Shown: one piece after another, positions 56,657-64,000 of the stretch
Layout: every line of letters begins with the position of its first letter
How positions within the stretch are numbered: the first letter of the stretch is position 1
Source: Rhodocyclaceae bacterium
GTDB lineage: Bacteria > Pseudomonadota > Gammaproteobacteria > Burkholderiales > CAIKXV01
Assembly: GCA_020248265.1 (NCBI GenBank)
Contig: JADCHX010000013.1
Span: forward strand, 1-64,000
Direction: 5' to 3'
Length of the DNA stretch: 64,000 nucleotides
Notes under the pieces: model-generated
What the model saw: the letters and a program-made list of their open reading frames with translations, nothing else
What the model was told of the DNA's origin: nothing
Databases searched by the model: none
Translations under genes and position numbers: made by a program

Positions 56657-58093
56657 TCAGGGCTTGCGGTGTTCGCCGACGCGCACGATCTTCATCGTGT
56701 TGGTGCCGCCGGCCTTGCCGAACGGCTCGCCGATCGTGATGATGATCAGGTCGCCGACCTGCACCGCGCCGCGCTTGAGCAGTTCGTCCTCGGCCGCATT
56801 GAGCGTCTCTTCGGGGTCTTTCGACTTGACCGCGAAATTCACCGGATACACACCCCGGAACAGCGTCACCCGGCGGCGCGTCTCGACCAGCGGCGTCAGC
56901 GCATAGATGGGCACCATCGAATCGTTGCGCGACATCAGCTGCGCAGTCTTGCCGCTCTGGGTCAATGCGGCAATCGCCTTGATCGGCAGATAGTTCGCGG
57001 TGGACATCACTGCGCGGCCGATCGCGCTCTCGACGTCGCGTGGGGCATCGTCGCCGGTGCGGCGCTGTTCGCTGGCCACGAGATCGGCCTTCTCGGCCTC
57101 GATGCAGACACGGGCCATCGCATGCACCGTCTCGACCGGGAACTGCCCGGCTGCGGTCTCGGCGGAGGTCATCACCGCATCGGTGCCGTCGAGGACGGCA
57201 TTCGCGCAGTCGGAGACCTCCGCCCGGGTCGGGATCGGCGAGTTGATCATCGACTCCATCATCTGGGTCGCCGTGATCACCAGCTTGTTCTGCGCGCGCG
57301 ACAGCCGGATCATCCGCTTCTGCAACGCAGGGATCACCGCGTCGCCCACTTCGACCGCGAGGTCGCCGCGCGCCACCATGATCACGTCGGAGGCGTCGAT
57401 GATCTCTTCCAGCGCGGTGATCGCCTCGGCGCGCTCGATCTTCGCGCAGATCAGCGCCTTGCCGCCGGCCTTGTGCAGCAGGCTGCGCGCCCACTCGATG
57501 TCCTCGCCCGAGCGCGGGAACGACACGCCGAGGTAGTCGGCTTTCAGTTCCGCGGCCGTTCGGATGTCTTCCATGTCCTTGGCGGTGAGTGCCGGCGCGG
57601 ACAGGCCACCGCCCTTGCGGTTGATGCCCTTGTTGTTCGAGAGCACGCCACCCTGGTCGACGATGGTGTGGATCTGCGGCCCCTCGACCGAGGTCACGGT
57701 GAGCACGATCAGGCCGTCGTTGAGCAGCAACGTGTCGCCCGGCCGCACGTCCTGCGGCAGGCTTTCGTAATCGAGGCCGACGCGCTCGTCGTTGCCCAGC
57801 TTGCAGCTGGCGTCCAGGATGAACTTCGCACCCGGCTTGAGCACGGTCTTGCCATGCTCGAACTTGCCGATGCGGATCTTCGGCCCCTGCAGGTCCATCA
57901 GTACGCCGATCGTGCGTCCGGCCGCGCGCGCCAGTGAGCGGATCATCTCGACCCGCTTGGCATGCTCCTGCGAGGTGCCGTGCGAGAAGTTGATGCGCAC
58001 GACATCCATGCCGGCTTCGATCATCCGAGCCAGCACCTTGGGATCGGTACTCGCCGGTCCGAGCGTGCACACGATCTTCGTACGACGGGTCAT
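56657..58093 (-). CDS. pyk: pyruvate kinase
   Basis: A 478-residue protein with MTRRTKIVCTLGPASTDPKV, MDVVRINFSHGT, MDLQGPKIRIGKFEHG and the signature ICAKIERAEAITALEEIID (catalytic Lys in AKIE), followed by DVIMVARGDLAVEVG and MESMINSPIPTRAEVSD. The C-terminal domain carries the usual allosteric fold. It makes pyruvate and ATP from phosphoenolpyruvate and ADP, the last step of glycolysis. Confidence 0.95.
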   Translation of the reverse strand: MTRRTKIVCTLGPASTDPKVLARMIEAGMDVVRINFSHGTSQEHAKRVEMIRSLARAAGRTIGVLMDLQGPKIRIGKFEHGKTVLKPGAKFILDASCKLGNDERVGLDYESLPQDVRPGDTLLLNDGLIVLTVTSVEGPQIHTIVDQGGVLSNNKGINRKGGGLSAPALTAKDMEDIRTAAELKADYLGVSFPRSGEDIEWARSLLHKAGGKALICAKIERAEAITALEEIIDASDVIMVARGDLAVEVGDAVIPALQKRMIRLSRAQNKLVITATQMMESMINSPIPTRAEVSDCANAVLDGTDAVMTSAETAAGQFPVETVHAMARVCIEAEKADLVASEQRRTGDDAPRDVESAIGRAVMSTANYLPIKAIAALTQSGKTAQLMSRNDSMVPIYALTPLVETRRRVTLFRGVYPVNFAVKSKDPEETLNAAEDELLKRGAVQVGDLIIITIGEPFGKAGGTNTMKIVRVGEHRKP

Positions 58094-58144
58094 GGGAACT
58101 CCGTTATCTGTCGCGGTCTGCTGCCGGCACCACGGCGTTGTGCA

Positions 58145-59329
58145 TCAGGCGGCGCGCTGCTGCAGGATGGTCAGCGCAGGCAGTTCCTTGCCCTCGAGGA
58201 ATTCGAGGAATGCGCCGCCGGCCGTCGAGATGTAGTCGACCTTGTCGGCGATGCCGAACTTGTTGATCGCGGCGATGGTGTCGCCACCGCCGGCGAGCGA
58301 GAACGCCGGGCTGCGCGCGATCGCCTCGGCGATCGCCCGTGTGCCACCGGCGAACGCATCGAACTCGAACACGCCCACCGGCCCGTTCCAGACGATGGTA
58401 CCGGCCGACTGCAGCTGCCCGGCCAGCATCGCGGCGGTCTTCGGACCGATGTCGAGGATCAGGTCGTCGGCCGCGACCTCGGTCGACGCCTTCTCGGTCG
58501 CCCGCGCCGTGGCGGAGAACTCCTTCGCGACCACCACGTCGACCGGGATCGGCACATCGCCACCCTTGGCCCGGAGGATCGCGATCACCTTCTTCGCATC
58601 CTCGACCAGGTCGGGCTCGGCCAGCGACTTGCCGATCGGCAGGCCGGCGGCCAGCATGAAGGTATTGGCGATGCCACCGCCGACGATCAGGCGATCGACC
58701 TTCTGCGCCAGCGCCATCAGGATGGTGAGCTTGGTGGACACCTTCGAACCCGCCACGATCGCCACCAGCGGCCGCTTCGGCTGTGCGAGCGCCTGGGTGA
58801 GTGCACTCACTTCTTCGGCCATCAGCGGGCCGGCGCAGGCGATCGGCGCGAAGCGCGCGATGCCGTGGGTGGTCGCCTCGGCCCGATGCGCGGTACCGAA
58901 CGCATCGTTCACGTAGATGTCGCACAGCGCCGCCATCTTCTTCGACAACGCCTCGTCGTTCTTCTTCTCGCCCTTGTTGCAGCGGCAGTTCTCGAGCAGG
59001 ACGACCTCGCCGGCGGCCGGCGCCACCTCGCCCGCATCGATCCAGTCGCGCCGCAGCGCGACCGGCCGGCCGAGCAGCTGCGACAACCGCTCGGCGATCG
59101 GGGCCAGCGAATCCTCGGGCCTGAGCTCGCCCTCGGTCGGGCGGCCGAGGTGCGAGGTGACCATCACCCGTGCCCCGGCCTTGAGGGCCAGCTCGATCCC
59201 GGGCACGGACGCGCGGATGCGCGTGTCGTCGGTGATCGCGCCGGCGTCGTCCTGCGGCACGTTGAGGTCGGCGCGGATGAACACCCGCTTGCCGGAAAGA
59301 TCGAGGTCGGTCATCCGCCGGATGTTCAT
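58145..59329 (-). CDS. pgk: phosphoglycerate kinase
   Basis: A 394-residue protein: [34 protein letters not shown], and the C-terminal nucleotide site [14 protein letters not shown] and [14 protein letters not shown] chose the ATG at 59329 ([10 protein letters not shown]); a nearby second Met at residue 6 is also possible, and the longer frame to 59419 runs into gap. It interconverts 1,3-bisphosphoglycerate and 3-phosphoglycerate in glycolysis and the Calvin cycle. Confidence 0.95.
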   Translation of the reverse strand: MNIRRMTDLDLSGKRVFIRADLNVPQDDAGAITDDTRIRASVPGIELALKAGARVMVTSHLGRPTEGELRPEDSLAPIAERLSQLLGRPVALRRDWIDAGEVAPAAGEVVLLENCRCNKGEKKNDEALSKKMAALCDIYVNDAFGTAHRAEATTHGIARFAPIACAGPLMAEEVSALTQALAQPKRPLVAIVAGSKVSTKLTILMALAQKVDRLIVGGGIANTFMLAAGLPIGKSLAEPDLVEDAKKVIAILRAKGGDVPIPVDVVVAKEFSATARATEKASTEVAADDLILDIGPKTAAMLAGQLQSAGTIVWNGPVGVFEFDAFAGGTRAIAEAIARSPAFSLAGGGDTIAAINKFGIADKVDYISTAGGAFLEFLEGKELPALTILQQRAA

Positions 59330-59361
59330 CGTGCTGTCCTCACGTCGCCGGGGGTCCGGCG

Positions 59362-60375
59362 TTACTTCGCCGCCATCAGGGCCAGGGTGGTGTCGAGCAT
59401 GCGATTGGAGAAACCCCACTCGTTGTCGTACCAGCTGCAGACCTTCACGAGGTTGCCGGACACCTTGGTGAGCGTCGCATCGAAGGTGCTCGAATGCGCG
59501 TCATGGTTGAAGTCGACCGAAACCAGCGGGCCGTCGCTGTAGCCGAGCACGCCTTTCCAGCCCGGCATCGCGGCGGCTTCCTTCATGATGCCGTTGATCT
59601 CGTCGACCGTGGTCGGGCGTGCCGAGACGAACGACAGGTCGACGATGGACACGTTGATCGTCGGCACGCGCATGGCGAAGCCATCGAGCCTGCCGTTGAG
59701 TTCCGGCAGCACCAGGCCGACGGCGGCCGCGGCACCGGTCTTGGTCGGGATCATCGACTGCGTGGCCGAGCGCGCCCGGCGCAGGTCTTCGTGATAGACG
59801 TCGGTCAGGACCTGGTCGTTGGTATAGGCATGGATGGTGGTCATCAGCCCGTTCACGATGCCGATCCGGTCGTGCAGGACCTTGGCGACCGGTGCCAGGC
59901 AGTTGGTCGTGCAGGACGCGTTCGAGATGACCGTGTCGCTCGCCTTCAGCACCGAGTGATTGACGCCGTAGACCACGGTGGCGTCGACGTCCTTGCCGCC
60001 CGGGGCGGAGATGATCACCTTCTTCGCACCACCCTTGATGTGGGCCGAAGCCTTTTCCTTGGTGGTGAAGAAGCCGGTGCACTCGAGCACCACGTCGACG
60101 TTCAGCGCGCCCCACGGAATCTCCGCCGGGTTGCGGATCGCGAACACCTTGATCCGGTCGCCGTTGACCACGATGCAATCGCCGTCGACCTCGACCTTGC
60201 CCGGGAACTTGCCGTGGGCGGTGTCGTAGCGGGTCAGGTGGGCGTTGGTCTGCGCATCTCCGAGGTCGTTGATCGCCACGATCTGGATCTCGCTGGTGCG
60301 GTTCGATTCATACACCGCACGCAGGATGTTTCGGCCGATGCGGCCGTAGCCGTTGATTGCAACACGGATCGCCAT
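59362..60375 (-). CDS. gap: glyceraldehyde-3-phosphate dehydrogenase (glycolytic/Calvin)
   Basis: A 337-residue [39 protein letters not shown], the active-site [13 protein letters not shown] (Cys at about residue 156), and [13 protein letters not shown] at the end. It is clearly different from the arsenic-linked GAPDH at 21395. It oxidises glyceraldehyde 3-phosphate with phosphate and NAD(P). It lies 32 bp before pgk on the transcript. The 170 bp between this gene and tkt show no clear terminator. Confidence 0.95.
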   Translation of the reverse strand: MAIRVAINGYGRIGRNILRAVYESNRTSEIQIVAINDLGDAQTNAHLTRYDTAHGKFPGKVEVDGDCIVVNGDRIKVFAIRNPAEIPWGALNVDVVLECTGFFTTKEKASAHIKGGAKKVIISAPGGKDVDATVVYGVNHSVLKASDTVISNASCTTNCLAPVAKVLHDRIGIVNGLMTTIHAYTNDQVLTDVYHEDLRRARSATQSMIPTKTGAAAAVGLVLPELNGRLDGFAMRVPTINVSIVDLSFVSARPTTVDEINGIMKEAAAMPGWKGVLGYSDGPLVSVDFNHDAHSSTFDATLTKVSGNLVKVCSWYDNEWGFSNRMLDTTLALMAAK

Positions 60376-60545
60376 GGAAACCTCCGGAAAGTCTTCTTGG
60401 CAGTCTGGGAGACTGGGATGTCAGCGGGGGCGGCGGCAAGACGCAACGCACGCCCTGGCGCGGGAATGGGGCGCGCCGGGCGCCCCTGCGAGCCGGCAAG
60501 TCTACCGCAACGACCGGGACGGCCCGCTGCGGGGCGCGAGCGATC

Positions 60546-62570
60546 TCAGCCCGCCGCGATCACCGACCGGGCGAGCCCGGCGACAGCCTCTGCCGTGAAT
60601 CCGAAGTGCTTGAACAGCACTCCGGCCGGCGCAGATTCACCGAAGCGGTCCAGCCCGAGCACGGCACCGCGCCCATCGTCGGCGGCACCGACATACTTGC
60701 GCCAGAAGTCGGAGACGCCTGCCTCGATCGCCACACGCGGGATGTTGCGGGGAAGCACGGCTGTCCGCCATGCGGCGTCCTGGGCATCGAACACGGACGT
60801 GCAGGGCATCGACACCACGCGGGCGGCGATGCCTTCCGCCGCCAGCAGGGTACGCGCGGCGATGGCCAGCGCCACTTCGGACCCGGTGGCGATCAGCACG
60901 ACCGCCGGCTTGCCGCCGTCCGCCTCGGCCAGCACATAGCCGCCGCGCGCGATGCCGGCCAGCTGGTCGGCGCTGCGCGGCTGCGGTGCGAGGCCCTGGC
61001 GGGACAGCGCGAACACTGTCGGACGCGTCGTGCAGGTGAGCGCAGACTTCCACGCCACCGCAGTCTCTGCGCCATCGCACGGACGCCACACATCGAGGTT
61101 GGGGATCAGGCGCAGCGACGAGACCTGCTCCACCGACTGGTGCGTCGGCCCGTCCTCGCCCAGCCCGATCGAGTCGTGGGTGAACACGAACACGTTGCGC
61201 AGGCCCATCAGCGCCGCCATCCGCAGCGCGTTGCGCGAGTAGTCGGAGAAGGTCAGGAAGGTCCCGGTCTCGGGAATGAACCCGCCGTGCAGCGCCAGGC
61301 CGTTGGTGATGGCCGCCATCGCGAATTCCCGGACGCCGAAGTTCACGATGTTGCCGCGCAAGGTGCCATGGTCGTCGGGCAGCACCACGCGGCTGCCGGA
61401 CCAGTCGGTGAACACGCTGCCCATGAGGTCGGCCGAGCCGCCGATCAGCTCCGGCAGCGCCGGGGCGATCGCGTTCAAGGTGTTCTGCGAGGCCTTCCGG
61501 GTCGCGAAGGCGTCGGTCTTCGCCTGGGCCGCCGCGATCGCCGCGTCTGCCGCAGCCTGGAAGCCCGCCGGCAGGACACCAGCCGTCCGGCGCTCGTACT
61601 CCGCGGCGAGGTCAGGATGGGCGGCCGCATACGCCGCGAACCGGGCACGCCACGCGGCATTGGCCGCGCCGCCCTGGGCACGCGCGTCCCAGGCCGCACG
61701 CACATCCGCACCGATCTCGAACGGGCCGGACGTCCAGCCCAGCGCATCGCGGGTCGCCGCGACTTCCTTGTCGCCGAGCGCCGAGCCGTGGGTGTCGGCC
61801 GAGCCCTGCTTGGTCGGCGCGCCCTTGCCGATCACGGTGCGGCAGCAGATCAGTGTCGGGCGCGCGGTGTCGGCCTTCGCGGCAGCCACGGCGCGATCGA
61901 TGGCTTCGCCGTCATGTCCGTCGACCGCCGGGATCACCTGCCAGCCGTAGGCTTCGAAGCGTTTCGGCGTGTCGTCGGTGAACCACCCGGTGACCTTGCC
62001 GTCGATCGAGATGCCGTTGTCGTCGTAGAAGGCGATCAGCTTGCCCAGCTTCAACGTGCCGGCGAGCGAACATGCCTCGTGCGAGATCCCTTCCATCAGG
62101 CAGCCGTCGCCGAGGAACACCCAGGTGTGGTGGTCGACGATCGCATGCCCCGGGCGGTTGAATTCGCCAGCGAGCAGGGCTTCGGCCAGTGCCATGCCGA
62201 CTGCATTGGCGAGCCCCTGCCCGAGCGGCCCGGTCGTGGTCTCGACGCCGGCGGTGATGCCGTACTCCGGATGACCCGGCGTCTTCGAGTGCAGCTGCCG
62301 GAACGCGGCCAGTTCCGACATCGGCAGGTCGTAGCCGGTCAGGTGCAGCAGCGAATACAGCAGCATCGAACCGTGCCCGTTCGACAGCACGAAGCGGTCG
62401 CGGTCGGCCCAGCGCGGGTCGGCGGGGTCATGCTTCAGGTGATGCCGCCAGAGCGATTCGGCGATGTCCGCCATCCCCATCGGCATGCCGGGATGCCCGG
62501 AGTTGGCTTTTTGCACCGCGTCCATCGAAAGGACGCGGATCGCGTTGGCGAGTTCGGTGCGAGTGGGCAT
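60546..62570 (-). CDS. tkt: transketolase
   Basis: A 674-residue protein with [30 protein letters not shown]-type thiamine site seen as [19 protein letters not shown], and in the second domain [20 protein letters not shown], where Glu and His contact cofactor and sugar. The C-terminal domain is normal. It moves two-carbon units between sugar phosphates in the pentose phosphate pathway and, in a phototroph, the Calvin cycle. It is probably the first gene of the operon that ends with fba. Confidence 0.95.
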   Translation of the reverse strand: MPTRTELANAIRVLSMDAVQKANSGHPGMPMGMADIAESLWRHHLKHDPADPRWADRDRFVLSNGHGSMLLYSLLHLTGYDLPMSELAAFRQLHSKTPGHPEYGITAGVETTTGPLGQGLANAVGMALAEALLAGEFNRPGHAIVDHHTWVFLGDGCLMEGISHEACSLAGTLKLGKLIAFYDDNGISIDGKVTGWFTDDTPKRFEAYGWQVIPAVDGHDGEAIDRAVAAAKADTARPTLICCRTVIGKGAPTKQGSADTHGSALGDKEVAATRDALGWTSGPFEIGADVRAAWDARAQGGAANAAWRARFAAYAAAHPDLAAEYERRTAGVLPAGFQAAADAAIAAAQAKTDAFATRKASQNTLNAIAPALPELIGGSADLMGSVFTDWSGSRVVLPDDHGTLRGNIVNFGVREFAMAAITNGLALHGGFIPETGTFLTFSDYSRNALRMAALMGLRNVFVFTHDSIGLGEDGPTHQSVEQVSSLRLIPNLDVWRPCDGAETAVAWKSALTCTTRPTVFALSRQGLAPQPRSADQLAGIARGGYVLAEADGGKPAVVLIATGSEVALAIAARTLLAAEGIAARVVSMPCTSVFDAQDAAWRTAVLPRNIPRVAIEAGVSDFWRKYVGAADDGRGAVLGLDRFGESAPAGVLFKHFGFTAEAVAGLARSVIAAG

Positions 62571-62678
62571 GTGCAGTGCGCGCCCGGGAGCGCGTTCGGG
62601 TCGGGGGTTCGGTGCCTGATCGGCAATCCGCGATTATCCCGCATCGGGCCTGTCGGCGTTCGCCGCGTGCTGCAACGG

Positions 62679-63953
62679 TCAGTCGTCGGCGCGCCGGGTA
62701 CGGATGCCGAGCTGCTTGATCTTGCGGTACAGGTGGGTGCGTTCGAGGCCGACCTTGTCCGCGACGCGGCTCATGTTGCCGCCTTCGAGCGCGATATGGT
62801 GCTCGAGGTAGGACTTCTCGAAGGCATCGCGCGCCTCGCGCAGCGGCGCATCGAAGGTGAGCCCGGAGGCCGGATTCTGTGCCGCGGGCAGGCTGACGAC
62901 CGGCAGCACGTCCTGCTGGACGACCAGGCGCGCGACGTCCTGGGCCGTCACTTCCGTGCCGAGCGAGGTCACCGCCAGCGAGCGCACGATCTGCTCCAGC
63001 TGGCGCAGGTTGCCCGGCCATTCATAGTTGCGCAGTGCATTCAGCGCGGCGGTGTCGAAGCTGCGCGGCGGGCTTTCCCTCGCTTCGACGATGCGGGTAA
63101 GCAGCAGCGTCGCCAGTTCGGGAACGTCTTCGCGATGGTCGCGCAACGGCGGCACCTGCAGGGTGACCGGCGCCGCCTCGAGCAAGCGCGGCTCGGCCAG
63201 GCCGGCTGCGACCTGATCGGCCAGGTCGCGCTCGGTGCCGATCACCACCCGCGCCCGGTGCCGATCGGAGCGGCCCATCACCAGCGCCAGGCCCTTCTGC
63301 TCGGCGCGGGACAGCTGGCCGAGCGACGGGATGTAGAGCACGCCTTCGTTTGCGCTGGCTGCGAGATCGAGCGGCGAATTGAGCAGCGGGCGCGCGTCCT
63401 CGACCTCGATCCAGGGCGTGTTCGGGATATGCAGGTACTGCGCGCACAGCTCGGCGCGGCAGCCCGATTCGGCCACCAGCACGACCGGGCCACGCGCGGC
63501 GCGAAGCTGCGCGAGGCGCTGCTTGAGCTCGGCCATCATCGGCGAGCGGCCGAGGCTGTCGAGCGAGAGCTCGGGCATCGGCGCTGCCTCGGATCGACGC
63601 AGGACGCGGCCGACGGTCGACAGCAGCTTCTGCAGCGCGATCGGCTTCTCGAGGAAATCGGAAGCACCCAGCTTGGTGGACTCGACCGCAGTATCGATGG
63701 TCGCGTGGCCGGACATCATCACCACCGGCATTGTCAGCTGGCCGCCGCGCGCCCATTCCTTCAGCAGCGTGATGCCGTCGGTGTCCGGCATCCAGATGTC
63801 GAGCAGCACCAGGTCGGGCCGGGCGCGGGCGCGCTCGCGCCGGGCCTGGTCGCCATTCTCGGCGAGGCGCACGTTGTAGCCCTCGTCACGCAGGATCTCC
63901 GAGAGCAGCTCGCGGATGCCGATCTCGTCGTCTACGACCAGGATGTCGCTCAT
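62679..63953 (-). CDS. NtrX-like response regulator with a degenerate AAA+ domain
   Basis: A 424-residue protein. Residues 1-120 are a normal receiver: VVDDE with Asp8-Asp9, phosphorylation site Asp52 in LVLLDIWMPDTDG, and Lys in DFLEKPI. The middle third looks like an NtrC-type AAA+ domain but lacks its key residues: the Walker A site reads VLVAESGCRAEL instead of GESGTGKE, there is no GAFTGA loop, and the Walker B position reads GVLYIPSLG. The end is a Fis-type helix-turn-helix (NMSRVADKVGLERTHLYRKI). It probably binds DNA under phosphorylation control without activating sigma-54. Confidence 0.88.
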   Translation of the reverse strand: MSDILVVDDEIGIRELLSEILRDEGYNVRLAENGDQARRERARARPDLVLLDIWMPDTDGITLLKEWARGGQLTMPVVMMSGHATIDTAVESTKLGASDFLEKPIALQKLLSTVGRVLRRSEAAPMPELSLDSLGRSPMMAELKQRLAQLRAARGPVVLVAESGCRAELCAQYLHIPNTPWIEVEDARPLLNSPLDLAASANEGVLYIPSLGQLSRAEQKGLALVMGRSDRHRARVVIGTERDLADQVAAGLAEPRLLEAAPVTLQVPPLRDHREDVPELATLLLTRIVEARESPPRSFDTAALNALRNYEWPGNLRQLEQIVRSLAVTSLGTEVTAQDVARLVVQQDVLPVVSLPAAQNPASGLTFDAPLREARDAFEKSYLEHHIALEGGNMSRVADKVGLERTHLYRKIKQLGIRTRRADD

Positions 63954-64000
63954 TCGGTTCCGTCAACTGTACTGGCGTTCATGCTGGACCTCCTCGGGCC
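63950..64000 (-). CDS. 3' end of the gene before the NtrX-like regulator (partial)
   Basis: On the minus strand a frame enters from the right edge and ends ...SSMNASTVDGTE with a TGA that overlaps the regulator's ATG by 4 bp (ATGA). It may be the C terminus of the partner sensor kinase, usually encoded at this place, but only 16 codons are visible. A GAGGAGG 8 bp before the internal ATG could instead start a 10-codon leader. Confidence 0.4.
   Translation of the reverse strand, partial: GPRRSSMNASTVDGTE

Overview
The window looks like a piece of a high-GC betaproteobacterial chromosome, most likely from a phototrophic member of the Burkholderiales related to Rubrivivax. Three things support this: a pucBAC antenna operon whose beta and alpha proteins resemble those of Rubrivivax-type LH2 (purple bacterium); six orphan periplasmic binding proteins of the Bug/TctC family, a hallmark of Burkholderiales; and a co-directional tkt-gap-pgk-pyk-fba block of the kind seen in that order. 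No rRNA, tRNA, CRISPR array or insertion sequence was recognised. Taxonomy is inference from gene content only.

Layout. (1) 1-5.5 kb: the tail of an integron gene-cassette array, visibly lower in GC than the rest. Four clear attC sites (44-139, 570-636, 1209-1269, 3163-3234) and one weaker one (1892-2005) separate small + strand cassettes, including two toxin-antitoxin pairs (DUF433/DUF5615 and BrnT/BrnA), a DUF4279 protein, a DUF2784 fusion, a secreted metalloprotease and a frameshifted GFA-family gene. No integrase is in the window; cassette orientation puts it to the left. (2) 5.5-9.6 kb: TauE-type exporter, a Bug protein, asparaginase and two small membrane or secreted proteins. (3) 9.6-21.2 kb: a long minus-strand catabolic cluster (DUF35/thiolase, IclR regulator, CoA-transferase, SDR, MmgE/PrpD, two VOC proteins, SnoaL-like protein, amidase with small partner, cupin, two Bug proteins). 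(4) 21.4-24 kb: the organoarsenical efflux operon gapJ-arsJ-arsR behind a perfect 18-bp palindrome. (5) 24-26.5 kb: dienelactone hydrolase-like gene, and a YrdC-domain gene coupled to a Bug gene. (6) 26.7-35.2 kb: a type I restriction-modification island with a half-size S subunit, HsdM, RhuM, a full-size HsdS, HsdR and a YgjP-like peptidase.

(7) 35.3-50 kb: two acyl-CoA catabolic clusters. The minus one has TauD-like, enoyl-CoA hydratase, NDP-forming CoA ligase and Bug. The plus one has Bug, a thiolase-like protein lacking the usual Cys, DUF35, an Ldh2 dehydrogenase, a double CoA-transferase, CMD, amidohydrolase and TauD. They are tied together by a TetR regulator and two near-identical operators (40603-40620 and 42503-42520). 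(8) 50.3-52.6 kb: the LH2 operon pucB-pucA-pucC with a PpsR/CrtJ-type site and a possible 31-residue membrane peptide after pucC. The alpha apoprotein carries Phe44-Leu45, the pair found in blue-shifted B800-820 antennae. (9) 52.6-55.5 kb: small membrane protein, SLC13-type transporter and MFS protein. (10) 55.5-64 kb: central carbon operon tkt-gap-pgk-pyk-fba ending in a clear terminator, then an NtrX-like response regulator with a degenerate AAA+ domain.

Taken together the region describes a photoheterotroph with broad uptake of organic acids, several undescribed CoA-dependent degradation routes, arsenic detoxification linked to glycolytic chemistry, and a mobile cassette repertoire. The observations I rate highest are the Phe44-Leu45 LH2 alpha chain, the possible extra puc peptide, the TetR operator pair, the ars palindrome, the double CoA-transferase with a Glu in the second active site, and the degenerate NtrX.
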